64,000 bases of DNA from Amoebophrya sp. A120 (Eukaryota; Sar; Dinophyceae; Syndiniales; Amoebophryaceae), in assembly GCA_905178155.1 (NCBI GenBank), contig CAJINV010000022.1:725044-789043 (forward strand), read 5' to 3'. This document shows, one piece after another, positions 22,401 to 32,500 of the stretch. Positions within the stretch are counted from its first letter, which is position 1. The number at the start of each line of letters is the position of its first letter. The notes below the pieces were generated by a model that saw nothing but the letters and a program-made list of their open reading frames with translations, ran no database searches and had not been told where the DNA came from. The position numbers and the translations under genes are program-made.

Positions 22401-25400
22401 AAAAAGCGTTGGATTCTTTGAAGCAGTATCCTAAGGAAAAACGTCCCCAACTACACACAAAACGTGGCCACGTAGGATATAAATGCATTACATACTTCTC
22501 TCCCGCCTTCATCGTCGTTTCGTGTTCCTTTGATTTTGAAAAGTTTGAAGCTTTTCTGCGCCAGTTTACAAAAATTTTCATTTGCATTTGGTTATTCCCA
22601 GTACACAATCAAAGCACTCCAAAAAAACCAAAAAGATGCTATGCTGGGTATTTTGCTATACAAGTCTCCAAATTTCGCGGCCACCTCCGTCACCACCACA
22701 AAAAAACGACCATAGAAATGCCACGCAGGCCCCCAGACTTCGCGCGCCACGCAGGACAGACTTGGCTTCGCAGGGTAGTCGTGCTCAGCAGGTGCAGCAC
22801 TACAAAAATTGCCCACCTGGCCTGCTGATCCTGGTTCCAGCATGACAAGTTCCAAACCACCAATACCAAGTATAGTCGCCGTGGCGGGGCTAGTGAGGTC
22901 GGTGGCGCTTTTCCCACCGCCCTGGCTGCGGCCCGATAGTGAGCCTGCTTTTTTTGGGCTCGCTCGTCGAACCGCTGTAAGCAACGTTACGCCGCACGGA
23001 ATTGCGGCCACGTGAAAAGCGTCACATTTTGGCACATTTGCAAAATGCCTCTCGGCAAGCCAGCCCCGGGGCTTTTCTGCCGATCCGGGCGCCGCGGGGG
23101 GCGGCTAAAAAGCGAAGAAAAGCCGGCCACATTGCATTTCTTTTTTTTTGCGCCTGCGCCTTTCGCAAAGCTTCCGCCGCTTAGAAACCGCCGAAAAGAC
23201 GGCCACCTTCGCGGCCGCCCAAAATGCTCTGAGTTCGAGGGCGTGCCAGGCGGCTTCGTTGTTTTGGCTTTGGGCGCGTTTTTTTTGGGCGCCCTTTTGG
23301 GCACCCGAAATCGCCAGAACACCACGGGGCGGGTGGCTAAGAAGGGCCCCCCTCCTGCTGGCTCCCCTGCGTCGTTTTATCAAGCGGCGACCGATATAGT
23401 CCGCCGGCAATTCGTTGCCAGAAAAGCGAAACAGGCTGGCGCGCTTTGGTTCTTTTCACGCAAAAAAACTCGCTACAGACTTGAAAACCGCCGGCCGTTT
23501 TTGGCGGTTATTGTCAAGAAAACTGCCAGGCGAAGGCGTTCTGCGGCCTTGCTACATATAGGCTAGCCCTCCTGATGTTGCGCACGGGAAGCGTTGTTCC
23601 TGTGCCAGTGATGACAAGCGTAGCACAGGGACGTTTTTCCACAGGATCCACAGCAAGACAACATCCTGGCATCGACTAGGGAAATAGATGTCGAAATAGA
23701 CAAGAAGACTATTATGCAAATGTGACTGTCAAGACAGTAGCATCGCTTACACACCACATCATGCAGAGTCATTTTTAGAGGACAGCTGTGTTGTGATCTT
23801 TGCAGAAGCAGAAACACCAGTGTTTCAACAGGCGTACTCGGTGCTACAAGTTGGATTTCTCTGCTTGTCATGCATAAGGAAGGAACACGACAGGGAAGTG
23901 CAGGTGCGCGAAGCAAAACGTGATAAAATTCTGCAGGACAAGGAGAAGGAAATCAACATGATGATACACGACCTGCAACTATCCATTGCAAATGCGTCTG
24001 GGTCTGGTACGTGCAAACTTGTCCTGCTGAGTCCGACTTTGCATAAATAGCAAATGTATACCCGGTTACTGCGACGCAAAGAGCGAAGTTCCCATCGGGA
24101 GTAGGCATTAAGAAGATCTTGCCGCGCAATCTGTAATGCTTCTGGGTGCATTCCAGACGATTGTTCGTTTTTGTGCTCCGCGACGGGATGCATGACAAAC
24201 CTGGCATCCTTTCAAGCCCAGATCGATACTTGCAATGCATAAAAACAACAGCGCGACACGTTAATGTACGACTCGTCCATCGCACCGACTATGGCGACGC
24301 AAACTATTTCAGCTCAAATCTAATATTTCAAATTTCGTTTCACAAACTCAAGTAGGTATTTCCAAACAATTGCTATTTCAGGCAGTTTCCAAACAATAGC
24401 TTATTTCATATAGACGTAGTTAACACTGGGGTAGCGAACTTTGGAACAGTTTTGAATTGAAATAGTTTGCGTCGCCATACTATCAAATGTAAAAGTGTCT
24501 GGGTCTGGAAGATTAAAAACTTGTCATGCTAAATCTGAATGATGCAAAAATCTGTGTTGCGTGAGTGCCCAAAGCTGTCCGCCTTTGACCAAGTTGAGAG
24601 GGAGTTTCTCATGCAGGAAAGGCATGATAGAGACCTCAAAGAATCTGTCATGCTGGGTCTCGCATTCCACACCTCATGCGTCATGGAAAACCTGCATCAC
24701 AAATCTTGCATTCTTCCAGACAAAGACATTTTTACAGTTGATACCTACCGACAGCCAGAGGCGTACTCGGCTACGTGTACATATCGCGAGGAAAAAAACC
24801 CCCTCCCCACATGAAAGGGAGGCTTCTGATGCTGGATTTGCGTACACAAATCAGACTTGTCGTGCAGAAGGTGCTGGGCGGCAGAAGTCAGATCGTGTCG
24901 AAAGCGCATGACAGACTCACTGTGGCATGCGCCACATGGATCCCAGTAACCTATACGCAAGACAAACGAGATTTTGGACCACAAATCAGCATCACAAATT
25001 TCCACTTTGACATTGGGAGGGGGGATTTATTTTCTTCTCGATATTACAACGAGGAAGTTTTCATGCCGGAATCCTCGCCATGGACGCCACATCTCCTTCA
25101 GTTTTTCGCACCCTGTTGAAGAACGTGCCCATCCCTAGACTGTCATGCGGGTTTGCAAAAATGACAGGAACATTTGTGATGCGCATTCCAATGACAGACA
25201 TGATTTTTCGTCGAGTTTTGGAATTTGTAATGCTGTAGACAGGTACTAAAAAGCTGAAGGATTCGGATATGCGGTTGTCCTTCTTCTCGCTAGCAGCACG
25301 CAGCATCTTCACAATGCAGAGAAACACTTGCTAGGCGTGACTCCCAAAAGTTCTTGGTTTGTTCTTGCAACATCTTCGTCCTAAATCTGGGCAGGTGGGG

Positions 25401-26359
25401 ACGTTTTTACATAGGATATTTCGGTTCACAACAAAAGGTCGTGCGTCCTGCGTTTCAAAACCTGGACATATCCAAGAAAAAAACTGTGTTAGTGGAGGTG
25501 TCTTCGGGTGACAGCATGAGAAATTTATTGTTCTGCATGACAGAAAAATCTGTCACGCACAGCTAGGAAGTGAAAACACGTATGAAAAGAGGGCATTGTG
25601 GATGGCCAGCATGACAAGCGTAACTGTAGTATGGTGTGCTTTGCATTACAGACTTCAGCTTACACATCTTTTTTCTCGCATAGGACACACAAACGATCCA
25701 CTATTACGAAGACGAACCGGTAATCGTGAAGGCGCCTACCTCGTATCCTGAATAAAAACGTCTCTGCCCCATATTCAAGTCGGAAAACCAGCTAGACAAG
25801 TCAAGCAGCTTTGGTTGTTTCGCATGACAAGTTTGTTCGCGTAGTGTACTCCTGTTTAGCTTGCTCAGCAGCAATTTCACAGACCTAGCATGTCATGCTG
25901 ATTGAAGTATCACAAACTCCAAAACACGACAAAAAATGCTTCGCATGGGGCTCCGCATGAGGAACTTTTCTGGCATGCGGATTTGCATGACAACTCTGGG
26001 GTGGGGACGTTTTTACTCAGAATAGCGAACTGACGGAGCGTATCAGAGAGGAAAAGAAAGAACGAGGATACTTTGTCACCCCTGCTGTGTTATCAAATGC
26101 AAAAATGTCTGGGTCTGGAAGATTCCGAGACGTGTCATGCAGATTTTCCATGATCCATGTTGTCTGGAATGCAGGGCCTAGCATGACAGATTCTGTGAGA
26201 TCCCTATCATGCCTATCCTGCATGAGAAACTTCCTCTCGACTAGTTCAAAAGTGCGCAACTTTTGGCAATCATGCAACACAGTTTTTTGCTTGATTCAGA
26301 TTTAGCATGACAAGTAGCATTCTTCCAGACCCAGACATTTTTGCATTTGATATGTGTAG
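19485..26359 (+). CDS. Seventeen-exon gene, charged coiled-coil protein (reconstructed 317 aa)
   Basis: Not recognised. Exons: 19485-19561, 19838-19894, 20149-20172, 20388-20473, 21388-21470, 22091-22094, 22329-22426, 23649-23721, 23879-23979, 24242-24289, 24480, 24744-24781, 25044-25108, 25419-25468, 25683-25743, 26025-26090, 26353-26359. Leaving one base per introner gives an unbroken 318-codon frame to the TAG at 26357-26359. Heptad-like charged stretches (REQQLAVAEQQRRARK, EERRIEAELQKLYDERR, EVQVREAKRDKILQDKEKE) suggest coiled coils. One GT-AG intron (23722-23878). The open frame extends upstream to 19320, so the true start may be earlier than ATG 19485. Exons of 1 and 4 bases are required. 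Confidence 0.7.
19562..19837 (+). mobile_element. Introner element, family A (276 bp)
   Basis: Starts TATGCAATGCAAATATGTCC; diverged 3' end (ACATACTTGCACTGGATG). Keeping the final G gives RKRNDRVQDHDRQQ in frame. Confidence 0.8.
19895..20148 (+). mobile_element. Introner element, family A (254 bp)
   Basis: Starts TATCAAATGCAAATATGACA and ends ACATATTTGCAATGCATA. The join reads DDDDQI then NFEGRGRA. Confidence 0.85.
20173..20387 (+). mobile_element. Introner element, family C (215 bp)
   Basis: Starts TATCAAAGTGAAAAATCCCC and ends GGGGCCCCTTCTCACAGAATA. The join reads GRGRA, then KPREQQLAVAEQQ. Confidence 0.8.
20474..21387 (-). mobile_element. Family A introner interrupted by a MITE (914 bp)
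   Basis: Ends TATCAAATGCAAATATGTCT and ACATATTTGCAATGTATA. A 641-bp inverted-repeat element (20624-21264) splits it. The join still restores the frame: RIRLMI, D, VDELQPSAEE. Confidence 0.85.
20624..21264. mobile_element. MITE-like transposon with 5-bp target duplication (641 bp)
   Basis: Terminal inverted repeats of about 65 bp (TATGAGATGGTCTCAACGAT at the left, its complement at the right) flanked by CTCAT at 20619-20623 and 21265-21269. A second inverted repeat lies inside: about 20775-20823 (AAATAAGTAGTTCTAAATG) against about 21056-21113. No transposase frame seen, so non-autonomous. Confidence 0.85.
21471..22090 (+). mobile_element. Introner element, family E-like, interrupted (620 bp)
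   Basis: Starts TATCTTACTGAAAACGGTCC and ends GGACAATTTTCAGTGTGATC. Contains a nested family A element. Removing it hides the TGA at 21479 and gives ERRQA, A, K, TDTEALAQ. Confidence 0.7.
21534..21836 (+). mobile_element. Family A introner nested in 21471-22090 (303 bp)
   Basis: Starts TATGGATTGCAAATATGTAG and ends CTTCAATGCGATA, with CTTTCCAGACCCAGGCAG before it. Diverged interior. Confidence 0.7.
22095..22328 (+). mobile_element. Introner element, family E (234 bp)
   Basis: Starts TATTCGTACAAAAAAGCACA and ends GGGTACATTTTTCCGTAGAATA. Separated from the previous element by the 4-base exon CAAA. Confidence 0.75.
22427..23648 (+). mobile_element. Family D introner carrying a GC-rich insert (1222 bp)
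   Basis: Starts TATCCTAAGGAAAAACGTCC and ends GGGACGTTTTTCCACAGGATC. About 22700-23570 is GC-rich and unlike other family D interiors. The join reads LDSLKQ then PQQDNILAS. Confidence 0.7.
23980..24241 (+). mobile_element. Introner element, family A (262 bp)
   Basis: Starts TATCCATTGCAAATGCGTCT and ends GATACTTGCAATGCATA. The join reads MIHDLQ then KQQRDTLMYDSS. Confidence 0.85.
24290..24479. mobile_element. Introner element, family K (190 bp)
   Basis: Exact ends TATGGCGACGCAAACTATTT at the left and the complement at the right (AAATAGTTTGCGTCGCCATA). One base separates it from the next element. Confidence 0.85.
24481..24743 (+). mobile_element. Introner element, family A (263 bp)
   Basis: Starts TATCAAATGTAAAAGTGTCT and ends CATTTTTACAGTTGATA. 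Together with the K element the join reads SSIAPT then HLPTARGVLGYV. Confidence 0.85.
24782..25043 (+). mobile_element. Introner element, family C (262 bp)
   Basis: Starts TATCGCGAGGAAAAAAACCC and ends GGATTTATTTTCTTCTCGATA. The join reads GVLGYVY, N, YNEEVFMPE. Confidence 0.8.
25109..25418 (+). mobile_element. Introner element, family D (310 bp)
   Basis: Diverged left end (CACCCTGTTGAAGAACGTGC) and clear right end (GTGGGGACGTTTTTACATAGGATA). The join reads HLLQFFD then FGSQQKVV. Confidence 0.7.
25469..25682 (+). mobile_element. Introner element, family E (214 bp)
   Basis: Starts TATCCAAGAAAAAAACTGTG and ends CACATCTTTTTTCTCGCATA. The join reads FQNLDK then DTQTIHYYEDE. Confidence 0.7.
25744..26024 (+). 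mobile_element. Introner element, family D (281 bp)
   Basis: Starts TATCCTGAATAAAAACGTCT and ends GGGGACGTTTTTACTCAGAATA. The join reads VKAPTS then SELTERIREEKK. Confidence 0.8.
26091..26352 (-). mobile_element. Introner element, family A (262 bp)
   Basis: Starts TATCAAATGCAAAAATGTCT and ends CATTTTTGCATTTGATA. It separates the last seven coding bases of the upstream gene (VTPAVYV then stop). Confidence 0.85.
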
Positions 26360-26552
26360 GAAGTTGGCAATTTTTCGTGCATACAACTCGTGTGCACAAC
26401 GAAAAGGGGGCGCCAGAGTGCGCCATGGGTTCCAGAGTGCGAACGCTGTTGCCCGCATTTCGTGTCATGCAAAAGTTTCAGGAGTCGCGCATCAGTAGCT
26501 GGCACGAAACAAACAATATCATGTAAGTGGCAAACAAACAATTTAGATTTAG

Positions 26553-29500
26553 ATGCGGTATTTTGAAGATTATCCGGCCTCTCTTTTCCGGATGATAAAC
26601 GAAAAGGAATACATCCAGAATTCGGGCATCAACATCACCAAGGAACTGCTGCATGACGTAAACTATCTACGCATTGTAAATATGTCTGGGCCTGGAAGAG
26701 TTGCAATTTGTGATGCAGCAAACTCTGGAACCTACAAACATGTGTGTTGCATGAGCAGCAAATAAAGCTGCTTTCATTTCTTGCAACGCATAAAAAAAAA
26801 GTAACGAGCTTCTATAGTATGTGGAACAGGCGTCTAGAGGCGTGCACAAAAAATGTAGGGCTTTTGCGAGCGTTAGGTACCATTGGAGTGCTCCTCCAAA
26901 AGAACCGTAGCGAACAACTGCATTCTTCCAGACCCAGACATGTTTGCAGTGTATAGTATCCTACCCTATGAAAAATTCTACCCACCCCAGAGCTGTGACA
27001 GATGATCTTGCCCATGCGCAGAAAAAGTGTCATGCGGTTCTCCACGGAGGGCACCATTTTGTACTGGTGCTCCACGTCATCACTTTGCCATAGTTTGATC
27101 AGAGTAGCGAAACTTTATTTGTCATGCGGCTGCAAGAAGATTGCAAACTTGTGAAGATACCGAAGTGGGTTAGTTTTTCTGCAGGATACGTTCGATAACA
27201 GATAAGGGCGAAATCAGCAGAAGTTCTACGACCGTTCCTCCAAGCACCATTCCAATGGACGTCGACGAAATGCCGACGTCGGTGCTCGGCACTCCAACGT
27301 ACGCGAGCGGGGGTGGCAGTTCTCCTGACAACATAGGTACTTCTTCGATTTTGCTGCTTTTCGTGTCGTGGTTTCCGTCTATTTAAAGGTTGTCTTAGTA
27401 GAATACCTTCGTGTAAAACAGTGCAATTTATGAAAGTGAAAAAAGCACCCTCCCCCTTTCGAAAGAGCATCACGAGGAAATTTGTGTTGCGTATTTGTGT
27501 AGGCAAAAGCCTCTGTATTGCATACTTGAGAAGCAAGCAGAGCGAAACGGCGCACTGAGCAGGCCATCTGTGATGCGTTTTAGTCTACAGCAGCAGCGTG
27601 TATCATGCAGAAAACCTACACTTTTAGAGGCCTAAACAGACGTAATGCGCCTCTGCTTTGTTCTTACGAAAAAAGAGCCGATGTGTGACCACAAATCTGC
27701 ATCACAGATTTCCGCTTTGATATGGGGAGGGGGGATTTTTCTCTTTGATACAACTGTCAAAATCAGGTGAAACACGACAGCAAGGCGGGTACGCGTTGGA
27801 AATAAGTATGTCTACAGGGTCTGGAAACTTGTGATGCGAGTTAGTGAATATGAAGCTCTCTGTAATGCACCGCCTAGTACAAAGACAGGCTTTTTCATCG
27901 CGCTGTGTATGTGTTGCGTGATCTGCATGAGAAACTGCGTTTTTGCATGACAGTCAAGAGGAACTTTTTGTAGCCACGTAACACAGAGGCCAGAGTCATG
28001 CCAGACATCCATGACAAAGCTAAAGATCTTCCCGACCCAGACATATTTGCATTTGATAACCCTGGCCACATACCAACCGCGGAGGAATTGAAGATTGTCC
28101 GCATGCTATGCCGTGCAAAAGTATCGCACTCATGCTTGTCTTCGCTTTGTAGCATGCTGGAAGAAACTTTTTCTATACCGGGATAAGCATTACAGATTTC
28201 ATTTTTCTTTCTGCAGAAACTCAAAAAAAAAAAATGTAATGCTTTTATAAGGTAGAGCGTGTCTTGCGCTTTTGCACTGCACATGTGCGCCGTCTGATCG
28301 ACACTATCACGTGCAACTACCTCTGGTTCTGGAACAGTACTCGTGTTTGCCATGCCAATTTTTTCCTTTGCCCCACGGATTCTGATTCATTGTCGAATGC
28401 ATTATGGCCGAGGATTACAAACTTGCAAAAAACCACGGGCTCCGAATGCCATTGCAAATTTGCGAAAACATAGGCGAAGTGGAACTGTGCGCCAAAAAAA
28501 TGTGCAGCTGCCTTCAATACACATGAAGAATCTTCCACCTACAGGGAGCATCGCAAATGCACTTTTCCAGACCCAGACATATTCCCGATGAATACTTAAT
28601 AGATTTTGGACTTTCAAGATCAATGGGCTTGGCAAATCCAAGGGGTTCTTCGTCGTGCTCAAGGGCATCCCGGGGCTACACCGTATCGATTACGAAACCA
28701 AGGACCGCGAACGGTTGTCCCTCTACGGGTGCTATCCACTGCAAATATGTCTGGGTCTGGAAGAATGCAAGGCTGTCATGCTTGTTTTGCCTGAGCTTCT
28801 ACATCTCCTTAACCCTCTGACGCATAAGGAGAAAAAGAGCCTTAGCTGTCATGCAAAAACGCAACTTGCAATGCAGAAAACGCAACGCGTAGGAACTCAG
28901 GAAGGTGTCATGCTTGGCTCCGTAGTGTAGCGCGCCTACAACCATTGCCAATTGAGACATGTTTGCGTTGCAGAGATGCACGTTTAGAAAGCAATGGAGC
29001 AAACAGTTGCACCAGCAGCGGCAGGAACAGAGGAAACGGAATGCAAAGATCAACAAGAACAACAGCAGCGGAACAATAACTACAAATAGCCCACCAGCTG
29101 ACGGGTGGGTAGATGGGTGGGATGAAGGCCAATCCGTAGGATACTGTATGTACAGCAGGTGCAAGCGAAATAGTCCGGTAAGCGAGATGGAACAGCGGGA
29201 CTTGACGAACCACATCTGCGACAAGAAGTGGGTTCCGGTCAAGGATTGCGAGTACGAGTATATGGACTCGCTCTACTTATTACAGTGAAAAATGCCCCCC
29301 ACCCCCGAAGTTGTAATAATTTGTGATGCGAAGTTTCCAAATGAACGGCCTTTGTCATGCATGAAAGGAGTGTGATTCTTTGTGATGCAGAGTCTAGGCG
29401 TATATAGCATTGATTGCATGACGCTCTTGCTGGGATCTTTTGCAATACAAATTTTCGCTATTCACGATTGGAATAAATCTGTGATGCTGATAGATGCAAG

Positions 29501-32500
29501 AGGGGGAGTGTATCACTCTGATAGGTTTGCAATACAAATGCCCCCAAGTTCGGGGGTGGGGGCATTTTTCATTGTAGTACCCCTATCTCGTGCAGCAGCC
29601 GGACCCGAAGTATGACTTCGTCACTAAGCGCTGAGAAATCGTACTCCCCCCCCATAGTGTATACAAGCCAAGCATCTCGCAAGGCCACGCATGAGGAATC
29701 AATCTAGCTGAAAGTCCCATGGCACCACTTCGATTTCAGCATTACAAATTTGATAGAGTTTCGACAAGCCATATACAAAATGCGTGTGATGAAAAGCCGA
29801 CTGAGAAACCTCATGCACATGGCAGATTTGCATGACAAACCTGGAGTGGGTACGTTTTTACAAATGATAAGCGTATCCGTCAACTGTCCTCTCGAAGAAA
29901 ATATCAAATGTAAAAATGTCTGGGTCTGGAAGAATACAAGATTTGCGATGCAGGTTTTCCATGATCCTTGAGGTCTGGAATGCGAAACCCAGCATGACAG
30001 ATTCATGGAGGTCTCTATCATGCCTTTCCTGCATGAGAAACTCCCTCTCAACTTGGTCAAAAGCAGACAGCTTTTGGCACCCACGCAACACAGATTTTTG
30101 CATCATTCAGACCAGCCATGCCCCGGCTCACGCCGGGTGGAGCGGCTGTTGTGGTGGGGCAGGACGATTTGCGGATCGGGCCACAGTGCCAAAGCTTTGC
30201 GCCCGGCGTGATAGGTCGAAGGAAGTACTGGCGCCGGTTTGCGCCATTTCAACCCGCTAGGCCTCCTGCGCGCTTCCCGCGCATTGTTCAGGCGCTATGC
30301 GCAGGCAGCAGTTGCAGCGAAGCTTGGGGGCGAAGCGAAGCCGCCTCGGCGTAGGTGCCTGTCGAGGCAGAACGGGGGCCGCGATGCCCTTTTGTGATCA
30401 CACGCGAGAGGGTGGCCAGAGAGGGTGGCGCGACAGGGTGGCGCGAGAGGGTGCGTGAGAGGTTGGCGCGAGAGGGCGCGAGCCTACGTGACGAAAAAGG
30501 CCCAAAAAATCGACCCTGTGCCGGGCGGATTCGGGTTTTCTTAACCGCCTCGCAGACCCTCTTTTTCACCTCTGCCGAGGGGCGCGCCTAATAGTCCGGC
30601 TATACTCGCCGGTAGAGGTCTACAGAGGTGGCCGAGAGGTGGCCCAGAGGGTGCGCGAGAGGTTCGCCCTTATTCGCGCAACCTCTCGGCACCTCTGTCC
30701 CCCTCTCGCTTACCCTCTCCCGACCCTCTCGGCCACCTCCGTCCCCCTTAGGCGCGGTTGTAGGGCGACCGGTTCGGCTGGCTATACTCGCGCCACCTCT
30801 CGGCCACCCTCCCGAATGACCTCCCGCGCCACCTCTCCACCTCTGCGGACCTCTTTTTGATCTCTTTTCACCTCTTTTTGACCTCTCGGCCACCTCTCTT
30901 CTATCCTCTGTAGACCTCTTTTTTCGCATGAATATAATAGATAGTATTTTGACATGACAAGTTCTAATCTTCCAGACCCAGACATTTTTACATTCGATAG
31001 AAAAACGATACGGACAAATTTCGCGAGCGGAATACGACGCGGCGAAAAAACACGACGGAAACGGTGCGGCGAGTCTCGACGAGTGGTTCGTGTGCGATCA
31101 TCTGTGCCCTTTATCGTAGAAAAAAGAACACCACTCCAGTACCCAGTGACAGGACCATGATTTGCCATGCTATAGTTAGGGATCACAAGAAAAAAGAGAA
31201 CATGTCGTCTGCCCAGCAGCAGACATTCTACGCTTTCCATGGCAACAAAATGTCTTGGCATTGCCGAGTTTTTTGACGACACACTTGTAGCGAAACGAAA
31301 GGCAGTTGCAGGCCTTTTCTTCTGTGATTGGGTCTACTTTTTTCTGCGATACCGTGGAAGCGACTCGAAGGCGCACGTGTGGCGGAAGTACACCGGCTCG
31401 TCTCCACCAGTTGACGGACCTTATCCTGCTGAAAAGTACAATCACACCCAAAGAAAAAAGTTTCTGTTGCCAGTATTTTCAGTTCGCTCAAAAGCAACGC
31501 TGTATTTCGGTTGACAGATACTTAGGAGAAAACAAACTCCGAAAAAGTTTGTCTTGCACGATATGCAATGCACAGGTTTAGTAGTGGTGAACATAACTGC
31601 AACCAAAGCTAATCCTTGTATTTGTGTATGAGCGGTGTGCAGCTTTTCGCTGTGATGAACCAGCTTGGCTTTACAACTACATCTGGGACAACGACGGCTA
31701 CCTTGTCCAGCCACAGAACATGCCTGGAGCAGCACCGCAGACCCTTATCAGAAGGAAAAATCCCGCCTCCCCATATCGAAAAGAAAATTTGTGATGCTGC
31801 TTTGTGACCACGAATCAGCTTTGTCTTGCGTACAAGGCGATCGGCGGCCATGTGGCGCATTATGCAGCGAGTCTGTCATGCGGTTTCGCCTATGTCAGAC
31901 TTGTTTCGCATGCTCAGCTGCTAGCCGGATGTGTACCCGGGGGGGCTTAGAATATGCTGACAAGCTCTTGCCGCAATACAGAGCTCATTGGTGTACACAA
32001 ATCCAGCATCAACGCAAATTGTCTTCCAAATATGGGGTGGGGGCTTTTTTCACTTGGATAACGCTGCAGCAAATTTTTCGGCATCCGGAAAACCCCGAGA
32101 CCGAGAGCCTGTTCTTCCTGGGAATAAATAACAAGAGGTTCGAGAAAGTTGCCCCAATGTCGACGGAACAGAAATACTATATCGACGCGATGGCGCGGGA
32201 TTATCCGGCGGCTGATTTCTACTGGATTATGCATTGCAATATGTCTGGGTCTGGGAACTTGCAATGCTGGGATGTGAATACGATTGGTGAGCTCTTTGTA
32301 ATGCACACGCACAGCCAAGTATGACGAGAAATATAATTGGGCTTTCCGCACGACAAACTGCGTTTTTGCATGACAGGCGCCAGGATCTCTTCTTGGACAC
32401 GCATCACTAACTCTGCAGTCAGGGCAGACAAGCATGACAAACGTTGCCGGTTTCCAGACCCAGACACATGTGCCCTGGATATGTCTGGTAGTGGGTCATG

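Noticed and set aside
29580-29634. Gene end at TGA 29632-29634 (KYDFVTKR)
   Set aside because: It lies within the left end of a family D element (29625-29869); its removal continues a 621-codon frame.
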